Position numbers and translations under genes: made by a program | Part shown: one piece after another, positions 35,483-46,496 of the stretch | Position numbering within the stretch: the stretch's first letter is position 1 | Layout of the letters: each line of letters opens with the position of its first letter | Notes under the pieces: model-generated | What the model was told of the DNA's origin: nothing | Seen by the model: only the letters and a program-made list of their open reading frames with translations | Database searches by the model: none | Assembly (NCBI RefSeq): GCF_021347895.1 | Contig: NC_067122.1 | Span: 37,914,215 to 37,978,214 of the forward strand | Length of the DNA: 64,000 nt | Reading direction: 5' to 3' | Source of the DNA: Acanthochromis polyacanthus | Taxonomy: Eukaryota > Chordata > Actinopteri > Pomacentridae

Positions 35483-35530
35483 TGTAAAGAAACTAGTGTG
35501 TGTACATACACACACACTAGTTTCTTTACA
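35483..35530. repeat. 48-bp near-perfect palindrome
   Basis: TGTAAAGAAACTAGTGTGTG meets its own reverse complement with essentially no loop; the arms are 24 bases with one mismatch. It could extrude as a cruciform. No transcription context is evident. Confidence 0.9.
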
Positions 35531-35792
35531 CTTGTTTAGCACTGGCAGTATCAACTTTATAACTTGGCACTGCTGCAACATTTCACTGGCACGCAAAATC
35601 TTCTGCGTCTGTGTCAAATATTATTTGATCAACTGCATTCACAGTTTAAAGTCCAAGATGAAATGGTGTTTGGCTGATGTTGATGTGAGCCAGCATGCTT
35701 AGTGTTAGAGTCGTTGTGGTCATTTTACATGAAAATATTCTGGAAAACAACAATGTTTTTTGTTTTTTCATCTTTTTTAATAATGTGGAAAA

Positions 35793-36136
35793 TGGGCTGC
35801 ATAGTGGTTCGGTGGTTAGCACTGCCGCCTTGCAGTTAAAAGATGCCCACTTCACGCCCCAGCTTGGGCCTGGGATCTTTTTGTGTGGAGTTTGCATGTT
35901 CTCCCTGTGCATGTCTGGGTTTTCTGAGGGTACGACAGCTTTCTCCCACAGTCCAAATGTATACTCAGGTTAACTGATAATTCTAAATTGTCTGTAGATG
36001 TGAATGTGATTGTTTGTTGACCTGTCACCAGTCTATGACTTCACCCTCAGTCAGCTGGGATAGACTCACCTCACCCCCTCGACCATAATGAAGAATAAGC
36101 GGTGTATAGATAATAGATGGCTGGATGGATGGATGG
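35793..36136 (+). repeat. tRNA-headed SINE-like repeat, copy 5, full length
   Basis: Sense copy from GGGCTGCATAGTGGTTCGGT (tRNA-like A-box region), through GCCGCCTTGCAGTTAAAAGA and the body, to ATGGATGGATGG. Flanking 10-bp duplication ATGTGGAAAA at 35783-35792 and 36137-36146. Confidence 0.9.
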
Positions 36137-36146
36137 ATGTGGAAAA

Positions 36147-37778
36147 ATGCTGTACCTGGGGAAAATGTCTGTGTTTGAGTACAAGGCCAAAGACCCACAA
36201 TAACACACACAAAAGACAAACAAGAGACAAAACAATAGAAAGAACAACAGAATAATGACACTAGTAAAAAGAGATCTTTATTAATTCATCTAAAAAGTTT
36301 CTGAACATTATTATGAATTTTAACAGGATGCTAAATAATTTACTTATCCTAGTGTAAACCTCTGGGATTACTGTGGGATTTTTTTTCCAATTTATCGCTC
36401 ATGAAGATACTAAAGTAAATGAAGGAAGTGAACACCAAATACTCTCTATGGGACTATTACACTGATAGAATATTAAATGAACACCTTAAATAGACACTAG
36501 GAGTCCCAATAGACTATTACAGTGATGCTGCTGGATATTTGAAGGTACATTTGTGCACTTGTTCATGCTGCTGAATCAAGCTGCAGGTTGAAGACAACCA
36601 ACAATCAGAGCAGCTGCATGAGAAACAGCATCAGTGCGAGCTGACACCATACAGGAGCAAATGACAAAGATCTCTAACTTATATTTAGACAGAAATATTA
36701 CAGAATTTTAAAGAAAATGTGAAGCTATCATATGTAGCCTAATGTGAAAATATTGTAAAAGTTGAAATGATGCTTGTAAGAAGCTTCAACCAAAAGAATT
36801 TCAAAATTTATTAGCATATTAATTTTGTTAACTTACTAAAACCGATTCCATTTTCATTGCGTTTTGCAAGGATGATGAGTAATGATGGGAAAATTCTTAC
36901 TAAGATGATGGCATTCTTCTCCTGCTGTCTAAAAGTCTCCCTAAATCTCAGAACTGGATCATTTCTAAAATAACCCACAATAGCCAATTCAGAAGAAAAC
37001 CCGGGATTTGATTTATTTCATTCTAAAGGTTGTACGGAGGATAAAGGTCAGCTGTGAATGTGAATAAACACTGCAGCATGTGTTTCTATGTCCACCTTAA
37101 ATTATGTCACAACAGCAAACACTGTAACAGTGGACCTGCTCCTGATTTGAGATATCACAGCCATTAATGATGTTTAAGTTACAGCTGTGTTGGTTAAAAC
37201 ATCCATCATATGATAAAAATACATTTATTTGAAACTGTAAAAAGTGGGATGTGTGCATTTTCCAGCCTTTTGATGTTTAGATAATCATCTAATGAAGTGT
37301 ATACCAACTCCAGCTTAAACTGAAGCTAACATTTCGATGGTGTGATGAAGTCAATGAAGAAAGACACCGAGGTGAGTTAACTGTCTTTAAGGTGCAGCAG
37401 CTTGTTTAGAACGCAAATACTGTTCTTGTTTGAAGACTTTTTATTATGCATTTATATTTGCAGCTGGTCGAGCAGAAAAATGGGCCTGAAGACATGCAGA
37501 TTTCTGCATAAATTTAGTTGTAACTTTGATTTTTACATCACTATTTTACTGAAGCAGATCCAAACAGGCTTAGAAGTGCAGGCTATTATGAAGCTACTGT
37601 GAGCTCATATGTAGATGTGAGCCTCCCATAATTTTATTTATTTGAAATTTATTTAGCTTTTATTTAATTGGGTCGGTCCCGTTGAGATACAATGACGTCT
37701 TTTTCAAGGGAAGCCTGGACAAGACAGCAGCCAGAGAAACACTGAAAGCGCAACAATTAAAAACAGAAAACATTAACT
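36147..37778. other. unassigned sequence
   Basis: A/T-rich with no recognised gene. The stretch at 37670-37740 (TTGAGATACAATGACGTCTT, CAAGGGAAGCCTGGACAAGA) looks like part of a dispersed repeat but is not assigned. Confidence 0.4.
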
Positions 37779-38128
37779 CCATCCATTTTCTATACACCGC
37801 TTTATCCTCACTAGGGTCGCAGGGGGTGCTGGAGCCTATCCCAGCTGACTTGGGCCAAGGCAGGGGACACCCTGGACAGGTCGCTAGTCTGTCACAGGGC
37901 TACATATACAGACAAACAATCACACTCACATTCACACCTAGGGGCAATTTGGAGTGATCAATTAACCTCAGCATATTTTTGGACTGTGGGAGGAAGCTGG
38001 AGAACCCACGCATGCACAGGAAGAACATGCAAACTCTATGCAGAAAGATCCCGGGAAAGCCGGGAAGTGAACCAGGGATTTTGTCGCTGCAAGGCAAAAG
38101 TGCTAACCACTGCCCCACTGTGCAGCCC
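37779..38128 (-). repeat. tRNA-headed SINE-like repeat, copy 6, full length
   Basis: Minus-strand copy with GGGCTGCACAGTGGGGCAGT head and ATGGAG tail. The flanks AAACATTAACT (37768-37778) and AAACACTAACT (38129-38139) are an 11-bp target duplication with one difference. Confidence 0.9.
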
Positions 38129-38154
38129 AAACACTAACTCACTCTACAAGATTA

Positions 38155-38637
38155 AAGCACAGGAGTGGCTTCAGAACAACTCTGTGACCGTTCTTGACTG
38201 GCCCAGCCAGAGCCCTGACCTAAACCCAATTGAGCATCTCTGGAGAGACCTCAAAATGGCTGTCCACCAACATTCACCATCTAACCTGACAGAACTGGAG
38301 AGGATCTGCAAGGAAGAATGGCAGAGGATCCCCAAATCCAGGTGTGAAAAACTTGTTGCGTCATTCCCAAGAAGACTCATGGCTGTACTAACTGAAAAGG
38401 GTGCTTCTACTCAATACTGAGCACAGGGTCTGAATACTTCTGACCATGTGATATTTCAGTTTTTCTTTTTTTAAAAATTTGCAAAAAATTCTACATTTCT
38501 GTTTTTTCTGTCAAGATGGGGTGCTGAGTGTACATTAATGAGAAATAAAATGAACTTTTTTGATTATGGCAAATGGCTGCAATGACACAGAGAGTGAAAA
38601 ATTTCAAGGGGTGTGAATACTTTCCGTACCCACTGTA
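38155..38637 (+). pseudogene. Tc1-B element, C-terminal third of transposase plus right end
   Basis: The frame up to the stop at 38418-38420 reads AQEWLQNNSVTVLDWPSQSP, then DLNPIEHLWRDLK with the third catalytic Glu, and ends EKGASTQY, a typical Tc1 C-terminus. It is followed by a 3' region ending TTTCCGTACCCACTGTA. The N-terminus, the first two Asp residues and the left end are gone, so it is a 5'-truncated remnant. The open frame extends upstream only into the adjacent SINE, which is unrelated. Confidence 0.85.
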
Positions 38638-38640
38638 CAT

Positions 38641-38928
38641 TCAAACAACAAATGTGAAAGCAGCTGCTGCAAGATCTTTTATACAATTTTTAAAAGTTCC
38701 AATGGTGATGAGTTCCTTCAGATTCAGGGTCTTCTGCAGTGAGTTCCAGGTAGCAGGTGCAGAATGCTTAAAATTCAGAAAGCACCGTTGGCACGTTAAA
38801 TATAAGTCAATGGAACGTAAACAGTAATTGCTGTACGTTTTGGAAGTGTAGTCACATAAATAACGTGGAAGTAAACCTAGGATTGCTTTATTAATAAAAG
38901 TGTACCACTGGTTAGAGAGAGCCATTCA
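38641..38928 (-). pseudogene. LINE ORF2 C-terminal fragment
   Basis: The minus strand stays open and reads WYTFINKAILGLLPRYL...CFLNFKHSAPATWNSLQKTL and KELITIGTFKNCI, the pattern at the extreme C-terminus of several fish LINE ORF2 proteins. No reverse transcriptase core or 3' tail remains. Confidence 0.6.
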
Positions 38929-41900
38929 AGTGGATCATAATAATAATAATAACAGCTGATCACCACTTTGTGTGTTTTCTCAACAGCAGTGAAATTGTCT
39001 TGACCTTATCTTAAATAAAACTGTTTTGTTTTGTCCAAACCTCTGTTTAAAATTCAGGATGCACACACGTCTCCTATTTCTTTGTCATTTGGAATAAGCT
39101 CTGTGGAAATTTCATGGTGCAAAATCCTCCAAATGTATGTTTCAGCTGTAATAATCCTACACTTTTCAGTGTATTTGAAAGCATTTTTATGGAGGACCAT
39201 AATTTCAACGGGAAGGACTCATGTGCACGAACACAAAAACATGCACACATTGTTGGACTAGATGCCAAAACACAGAACAGAGAAGCTCGAATTACAAAAC
39301 ACATAGAGATAGTGTGGCGTCACTCTTTGCTATTACCCTACTAAAGCTTTACATAGCTGATAGTCATTCCCTGTATAGTATTATATATTAATGCTGTATT
39401 TATGTTTACAATCTTGCATAATGCACCTTTAAAATTGAAAAAAAAAACAAACCCACTAACATTTAAGCAATTTACAGCAAGGAGTTTTTCAGAGTTTTAA
39501 CACATTAATACACAAGCTACAAATTGAATAATGTGAGTTTCATGGACCTTTGAAGTAATCAACAGGTGCGGTTTGGTGCAAGGTGTACCGGCTGATAAAA
39601 CATTTGTATCAGTTGGGCTGATGATGTTCTGTACTGTTTGTAAGATTGAATATTAGCACATTTAAACCAAAATGCTTCAGTCCCATGTTCCTAACACGAA
39701 GGTGAGAAAATAACAGCCTGTATGTATCCGCAGACAGAACTCTAATAAATGTGAAAACCCCCGCACAAAGTCCATAATTTCTCTCCCTAATTCGGAGCCA
39801 CTTAGTTTTGTCACAGCTGCTCTACATCCAACAATAACTTGTCAGTATTACATAGGCTTTCCGCATGAGGTGCAAATGGAAAAGTTGGCCTAAACATCCT
39901 CTGCATATCAACCACTTACCTCCTGAGAAGTGCCTCTATAAAGTTTATGGCAGCTCATTCCTTTGTATAGAAGCGGCTGTACTGAGCTTGGATCCACATA
40001 CAACAGTTATAGTAGATTCCAGCAGCGACTTGGAGTTTGGGAAGGTTTCAAGTATGACAAACAGCTGTGTGATGGTGGTGATGATATCAGCTGTCTGGCT
40101 CTTCTGTTAGGTCCAGACCAGAATGTAATGAAAGTATTGGCTGGATCGTCAAATTTGGTGCAGACATTAAAGAAAAGTCATTTTAGTTTGTTCAGGTTCT
40201 TTCATTTATCACTAATAATGTTCCAATGATTCTGAGTTTTAGCTTATTTTTACTGTAATTACCAGACATAGTCACCAAACACATCATCTTGTTTTCTTTG
40301 CATGTTGACTTTAGTTTTAAGCTCAGCGTGACAGTTGCTCGATCATCTCTGTCATGGACTTCAGTCTGGTTGTAGCAACATGCTGCTAACTTATTGCATA
40401 TGTACCTAACTCCAAATGTCACTTCTTAATAAAGTATGCTTTGAATTGCACTTTATCAGTAAATTAACTATGAAGCTGAATTTTCTAAAAATGGAAAGTA
40501 TTAAATTTGCAAAATTCAAAAACAGAAGTCACCTCGAACAAACAAATGCTGATGGGCAGTCACTGAGAGTTGATGTATTTGTCCAATCGCCCAACCCTGT
40601 TGTGCCCGAAAGAGCATGCTGGACTCCTGTTTGGACACATTATAGAAGGCCTCACAGACAATATGACACACTATATTGGATCGAATCTTTTATTGTCATG
40701 CACGGTGCTTGTTTTTGGCCCTGACACTCTGTCTTTTGGGCGGTTGGGTTATTTTGGTGCCAATGTTGCGGCACCAAACCTGAACCTGTCATTGCTTTCA
40801 AGAGAAGGTAAAAGATCTGAAACACTTGCTCATTTCTGCTGGAAGGACATTGGCAGATGTTTCCTCTTGTTGCAGATACATTACATCACATGAACCATCA
40901 GAATAATCCTTCAGGTGCTGACACTTTTAGCATGCAACTACTGGAGCCAACTACCACGCCATTTTCTGTAGAATAACATATATTAAAGCCATTATGAGAA
41001 ACAACTAGATGCATGGGAGTAAAGAAAAGACTTAACTTGACTCTGCATTATTGAACTCCTTTTGGGACGCCCCATCCTGATTGTCCACCAGTAAAGACAG
41101 AGGGCGCTGTAATGAAGTTAAAATGCCAAGCAAATATCATAAAGCTGAAATATCACAGGCAGAGCTGAATTTGCGTTAATTATGAAAACAAACAGCCATG
41201 TGATCAAAGATGCCATGTGATCTATTAGAGCGAGGGGAGTCATTGGTCCCAGGAGTGAGGCGACAGACCTGCAGTTTATTAATATGGATGAGGCTCATTC
41301 AGTCTCTGTAGTTCTAATTCGGTCTCTTTACACACTTACATACTCAAACACTCTCTCTCATCTGTTTGTCAGTTCAGCTCCTTTTAAAGATTATTTTCCT
41401 TCCTCTTCCTGTCTTTGTGTTTTCCCATGAGGAGCCTCAGAACAGCAGTGCAACAGTTTATTATATGAACGGGGAAGACATTAATTTGCTCAAAGAGACA
41501 GAATGAGAAAGAGGCGAGGAGGAGGGGCGACAAGTGGTGGGATTTGCTGATGATTATCTCATTCATCATTTCTTCATCACTTCATCCTTCATCTCTTTGT
41601 GTCTTCTCTTTTTTCACCTTCTGGCCTGTTTTTGTTTTTTCAGTTTGGTGGCACCTAGAAGGAACGGCAGATAGAGAAAGGACATTTTAGAAAATCTATG
41701 AAGTGAATAATGATGTTATTATTCAAATAAATGTATCATTAATGTTTACATTGCTTCAATTTACAGTGTAAGAAAACAATTCAGACAAGAAAATGATTGA
41801 TGATTAAATTGTACAAACTTTTCGACTAGACTTAAAATAAACCAAATAAAATTACTAATTATAAAGACTTAGTATAATGATTCATTAATTAGGGGGTTAA

Positions 41901-43130
41901 ATAAATTGGGAAACAGCTGAGTAATTAAAATAGGCCTATGTCAATTTTTTGTTAAGGCCATTGGCACACTGAAACTAAAACAAATTTATGTTTACACCTG
42001 TGCTATCTTAACACCTTAAGAGATATATACTTGTTTTTTTATCATCTGGGAAACAAGAGAATAAAGCTGTTTCACCAACACTAAGTCACGTATATGAAAA
42101 TGTTGTGATAAATAAGTATGAAGCAGCATTAGCATTCATTTGGAGCTGTTTTTGTGTCAACCTAGTGATAGTTCTACTTCTAGAATGATGTCCATAAACC
42201 TCAAATAAACACGATTAGCAGGCTAAGATCATGCTAACTATTCTGTGAGGCTGTATTAGTCACTGTGGTAGTTAGAGGGCAATGCTAGCTTAGTAACATT
42301 TGTTGGGGGAAAAAAAACACTCCAAGCCATGTGATTTGAGGATTCAAATCATATCACAGTTCCTCAACTCACAGGGCTCAATATGATAGTGGTGTTGAAA
42401 CTGCTGGGTTCAGGACTGCTTTATAGGAAGGTGATAAGTGGTGTTGTAGACCTCCTCCTCCATTTAGAGATTGCTGTTCCAGATTAACACAGATCTCTTT
42501 CTTCACTTCCCTCTCAAACCATCTTTGTTTTCTGTCTAGAATGTTGACACTGCTGCAGACCAAGGAGGTTCTGGTTCTCCTGTGCTGTGCCTGGCACTTG
42601 TGAAACTATAATTTAGTCTATCCCATATAAAATCTTATGTGGTTAACAGCCAGTGAGCCATGTGATTTGGAGTTGAAAACAAATACCTGGGAGTCCTCAC
42701 TGGAAGAACTGAGGAAGCTGAATAGATGAGAGGTGAACCATCTTCGAGAACCAACAAGAGTCTAGTTCCCTTCTTTTGAAGTAGTAACTATGACCGACAT
42801 GACTGGGATATTATATAATATTATATATAGCTATTCAATATTTTACTAAAAGCAGGAGTTGTAGGAAGTTTCAACCTCTGGGAGCCATTACATTTTGTGG
42901 CAATTCACCTTTATCCTATTATATTTAAAAGAATATTGGATCAGAGTAGTGGGCCACACAACCAACAATCTAGCACTGCCTACTGCTAGCATGATCAAAA
43001 ATTTCTGGCTTTTTAGCTCCCAAATGCTTCATTATGTCCCTTAGCTATATGCGACCTTTCAGTATCTACTATATGCTGGACTGAAGGCATCCCCGCAAAC
43101 ATAATTAGGCTGAATGACCATTGTTTCAAG
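38929..43130. other. long unassigned stretch
   Basis: About 4.2 kb with no gene, transposon or tandem array that I recognise. Small frames here lack family features. The segment 42680-42780 (GAGAGGTGAACCATCTTCGA) resembles a common fish repeat word but is not resolved. Confidence 0.4.
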
Positions 43131-43136
43131 AAGACC

Positions 43137-43630
43137 CAATCAAGACGTCTGTTATCCAGTTTCTCCTGGGAGATCCTCAGGTGTTCCCAGGTCAGGTGAG
43201 ATATATAATCCCACCACTAAGTTCTGGGTTGGCCCTTGGGTCTCCTCACAACCATACATGCCCAGAAAACCTCCAAAGGAAGTTGTCTAGGAGTCTAGAA
43301 GTTTCCTGAGCTCAGCTATAGAGATACTCATATGAACCACTTTTACCTGTGATCTTATTCTTTCGGTCACTACCCAGAGCCCATGATCATAGGTGAGGGT
43401 TGCAATATAGATTGATGGTCCATTGTAACATCCACATTACTGCTCATGCTGTCCCAAGTGGCTTGTCTATCTCACAGTCTTTTTTCCTGTCCCTCATGAC
43501 CAAGATCCCTGGTCGTTTGTGACATTCACAGACAGGATCTCAAGATGCAACCAAGATTAGGAGGGTTTCCAATTTAGAGACCTCAGAGCTCTGCTTTTTG
43601 CAGACAGCGTGGTTCTGCCATGATGAGAGT
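43137..43630. repeat. degenerate LINE-derived fragments
   Basis: Several phrases (TTTCTCCTGGGAGATCCTCA, GTTCTGGGTTGGCCCTTGGG, TTATTCTTTCGGTCACTACC, CATAGGTGAGGGTTG) match, by recall, a LINE-derived repeat frequent in fish. Near 43590 the plus strand reads LLFADSVVLP, resembling the FADD catalytic motif of a reverse transcriptase with the second Asp changed. Too decayed for a proper model. Confidence 0.4.
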
Positions 43631-44219
43631 CAACAAACTCCAAGTCTGAGGTCACAGTTCTTTGTTGATGAACTGCTTTTTCTAAGTTGGGGAGAGCTGC
43701 TGCATCGTGAGAACGTGTTCAAGTATCTCAGGAATTTTTGTAGTCTAGAATAAAAAGTGTTCTGTTGTAATCACTGAAGTGAATTTCACTCTGCAATACA
43801 TACATGCGCATGTGTTGCAGCATGCAGACACACTAACGTCGTCTCACACTGAGCACGGTTGAGGGAGACAAATCACCTTTCTGGCCCTTCACAGCAGGGG
43901 ACAGCTCTTTGACAGAAGAGAAGAAATTGTCACACAACGGTGCTCTGACTCACACATATACATACCCAGGATCTTCACGAGACTCCCGGGTGGGTAGACA
44001 AGCGACAAGCTGTCAGGGTGTGTGCGTGTCAGTGTGAGAGAATCTCTTCTTAATTAGCAACCTATCCTGATGACAACAGACTAGGGTCAAACTGTGCTGG
44101 GCTGCGCTGAATGTGTGTGGGCGTTCAGGAGCGTGGACTGACTTCCCTCCTTCGTGACATGTCTGAGAGCTGAAAACACTCCCTAATCACTTCTGTGGCA
44201 CACACCACCACCGTCACCA

Positions 44220-44315
<96 letters not shown>

Positions 44316-45380
44316 CATGATGCGTGTTGATGGATTACACCCAGCCCAGGCAGAGTATAGCTGCTCTTCCCCTTAGTTTCTTGTTTGTTGAACAGATGCT
44401 TCATAATGACACACACAGACAAAACCTGGAGCTGCTCCATTTAAAATCAACAGGAAACAGCCTTTGTGGATTCACGGCATGTTCCTGTAAGCGATGACTT
44501 GTTGCAACAAGTCTTTCAACTGCAGAAAAATTAGCGTTCCCTGAAACCAATCAAATAAATGATGGAATATTTTTTATGTGAAATATAACCTTGGTCACAT
44601 TAAATCCGTCCTGTCAACTGCTTGGCTGTCTGCCCTCTTTCCATCCCATCTACAGCCGCTACTACATTTGACCAATAAAAGTTGAAGCCTGCAGATTGGC
44701 CCCCAGATAGAGCTTTCAATTAATAACCATAAGGTTATGGGTCGTGCAGAAGGCCATCTTCCAGCTGTGTATCATGCTTTAAGTGGTTAAGTGCACATGA
44801 TTTAATGACATAATTTCATGCTTTCAATGATGGCAACTGTAGAAGAGGTCAGCCCAGTGAGTGGATCATCTGTAGCTGGGCTTTAATCCAGGATGTGGAT
44901 ATTAGATAGGCTCAGTGCCACAGCTCATTTGAATGAGATCTCCAAAAACAGCAATGTGACAGTGAAGCTGGAAAGTAGCATTTCATATTTGTTCTCTAGA
45001 ATTTTTTGTAATAACTGTAAGAACACCCAACATAGAAGTATTAGAGTCTTCGATTGCTTACCAGTGAGATCTAAAGATCATGAACCTGTGTAACAGAACT
45101 TTTGCAAAGCCCGGTATGTCACATTTCTCACTGTACATAGTTCACTGGTATTATGAATAGAATAGTAAATAAATGCTTCATTTTAGACCAAATTAAGACT
45201 TGTGTGTTTCATTGTGAAGAACTGTGGGTCAATTTAACTGAGAATTCCAGCCTTTTTGATATGAGACTGATCAACTGATCAAAATTTTAATTAATTAATT
45301 TTTAATTCATTTTAATTAATTAATTCCTTACAAAGTAAGGTGGTGCCCCCCGTTTATATAACGAGTGCAATAATAAAATA
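43631..45380. other. unassigned sequence around a (CA)n array
   Basis: Nothing recognised apart from the microsatellite at 44221-44312 and a TTAATTAA-rich run near 45285-45325. Confidence 0.4.
44221..44312. repeat. (CA)n microsatellite, about 45 units
   Basis: Uninterrupted AC repeat of roughly 90 bases. Being pure and long it should be highly polymorphic. Confidence 0.97.
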
Positions 45381-46496
45381 CTTTACGTCGTGTCTCCTAC
45401 ATCACTACTCTGGCTTCCTGTTCATCAAAGGATAGAGTTCAAAATCTGACTCTTGGGCCCCATCCACACGAAGCCAAAATGCTTAACAGTTTCAAAAACG
45501 ATCGCCATAAAGACGAAGGCTTCTCAGAAAATGTGTGCGTCTACATGAATGCACTCGATACGCATGGAAACGCTGTAAAACACATGCCAGACCTCTAGGG
45601 GCGCTGTAACGATATGACGGAAACACGCGCAAACAGAAGAAAAAATAGTGGGTCCTTTTCTGGGGTGTATCCATAAAGTGTCGTAATGTGTCCTCGATAA
45701 TTGTTTGTTCAACTCGGTGGTGATTGAGAAGAAGGAGATTTTGCTGCAACGGGGATAGTGGGGTCACTAGCTTCATCAGCACATTTGCTACACTGTACGC
45801 CGCCATTGTTGTTGTCGTTGCCGCGTGTGGCGCATGCGTGTCAATGAAGATACGAAACTATGACGCAAGCATATCTGAAAAGTAGCGGAGAGCCAGTAAA
45901 CACGGCATTTCAAAATCTTTCCACTCTGGAACCTGGTTTCAAAAATGATCGTTTACAGACCCCCAAAACGCCGTCTTGGTGTGGATGATACGCAGATTTG
46001 GCAAGAAACATGCGTTTAGACCTCGGTTTGTCTTCGTGTGGATGGGGCCTTGAGCTACAAAGCACTGAATGGTCTTGGATCAAAATCCATCCTGGTCTTA
46101 CTAGCTCCATATGAAGCATCTAGAGCCCTCAGGTCATTAGAGACAGGTTTACTGTGTGTTCCCAGAATCAGAGCCAAAACTAGTGAAGCAGCATTCAGTT
46201 TTGATGCTCCTCACCTGTGGACAAACTTCCTGAACACCCGAGGTCTGCTCAAACTGTTGGCTCTTTGAAATCAGGCCTGAAAACCATGTTGTTTACTGCA
46301 GCATTCCCCTAGATGCTCAATCTATTTTCTTGTCTTTGAATACACTTTCCTGTTCTTAGTGTCTAATGTTTTATTTCTATGATTTTAATGTATGTCATTT
46401 TTCTGAATGTATTTCTTTGCAGTTGTAAAGCACCTTGAATTGCTTTGTGTATGAATTGTGATATACAAATAAACTTGCCTTACCTTTGCATCGTAC
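45381..46496 (+). pseudogene. L2/Rex-like LINE ORF2 C-terminus and 3' end, split by a MITE
   Basis: Before the insertion the sequence fits the LINE HWLPV-type region (HYSGFLFIK at about 45400), and after it YKALNGLGSKSILVLLAPYE, then LRSLETGLLCVPRIRAKTS and FSFDAPHLW, ending with a tail GTTGTAAAGCACCTTGAATT...ATACAAATAAA. The MITE occupies 45456-46049. The frame contains a stop before the insertion. Only the C-terminal end of ORF2 is present. Confidence 0.85.
45456..46049. mobile_element. Harbinger-like MITE, 594 bp, TTG target duplication
   Basis: Perfect 18-bp inverted ends GGCCCCATCCACACGAAG, then a weaker inverted region (TTTCAAAAACGATCG near the left, TTTCAAAAATGATCG near the right). 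A 3-bp direct repeat TTG flanks it (45453-45455, 46050-46052). Three-base duplications suit PIF/Harbinger, although TWA is the usual target. Its ends resemble those of the element at 58351-58971. Non-coding. Confidence 0.75.

Noticed and set aside
45492..45806. 104-codon minus-strand frame
   Set aside because: Lies wholly within the Harbinger-like MITE at 45456-46049 and has no domain.
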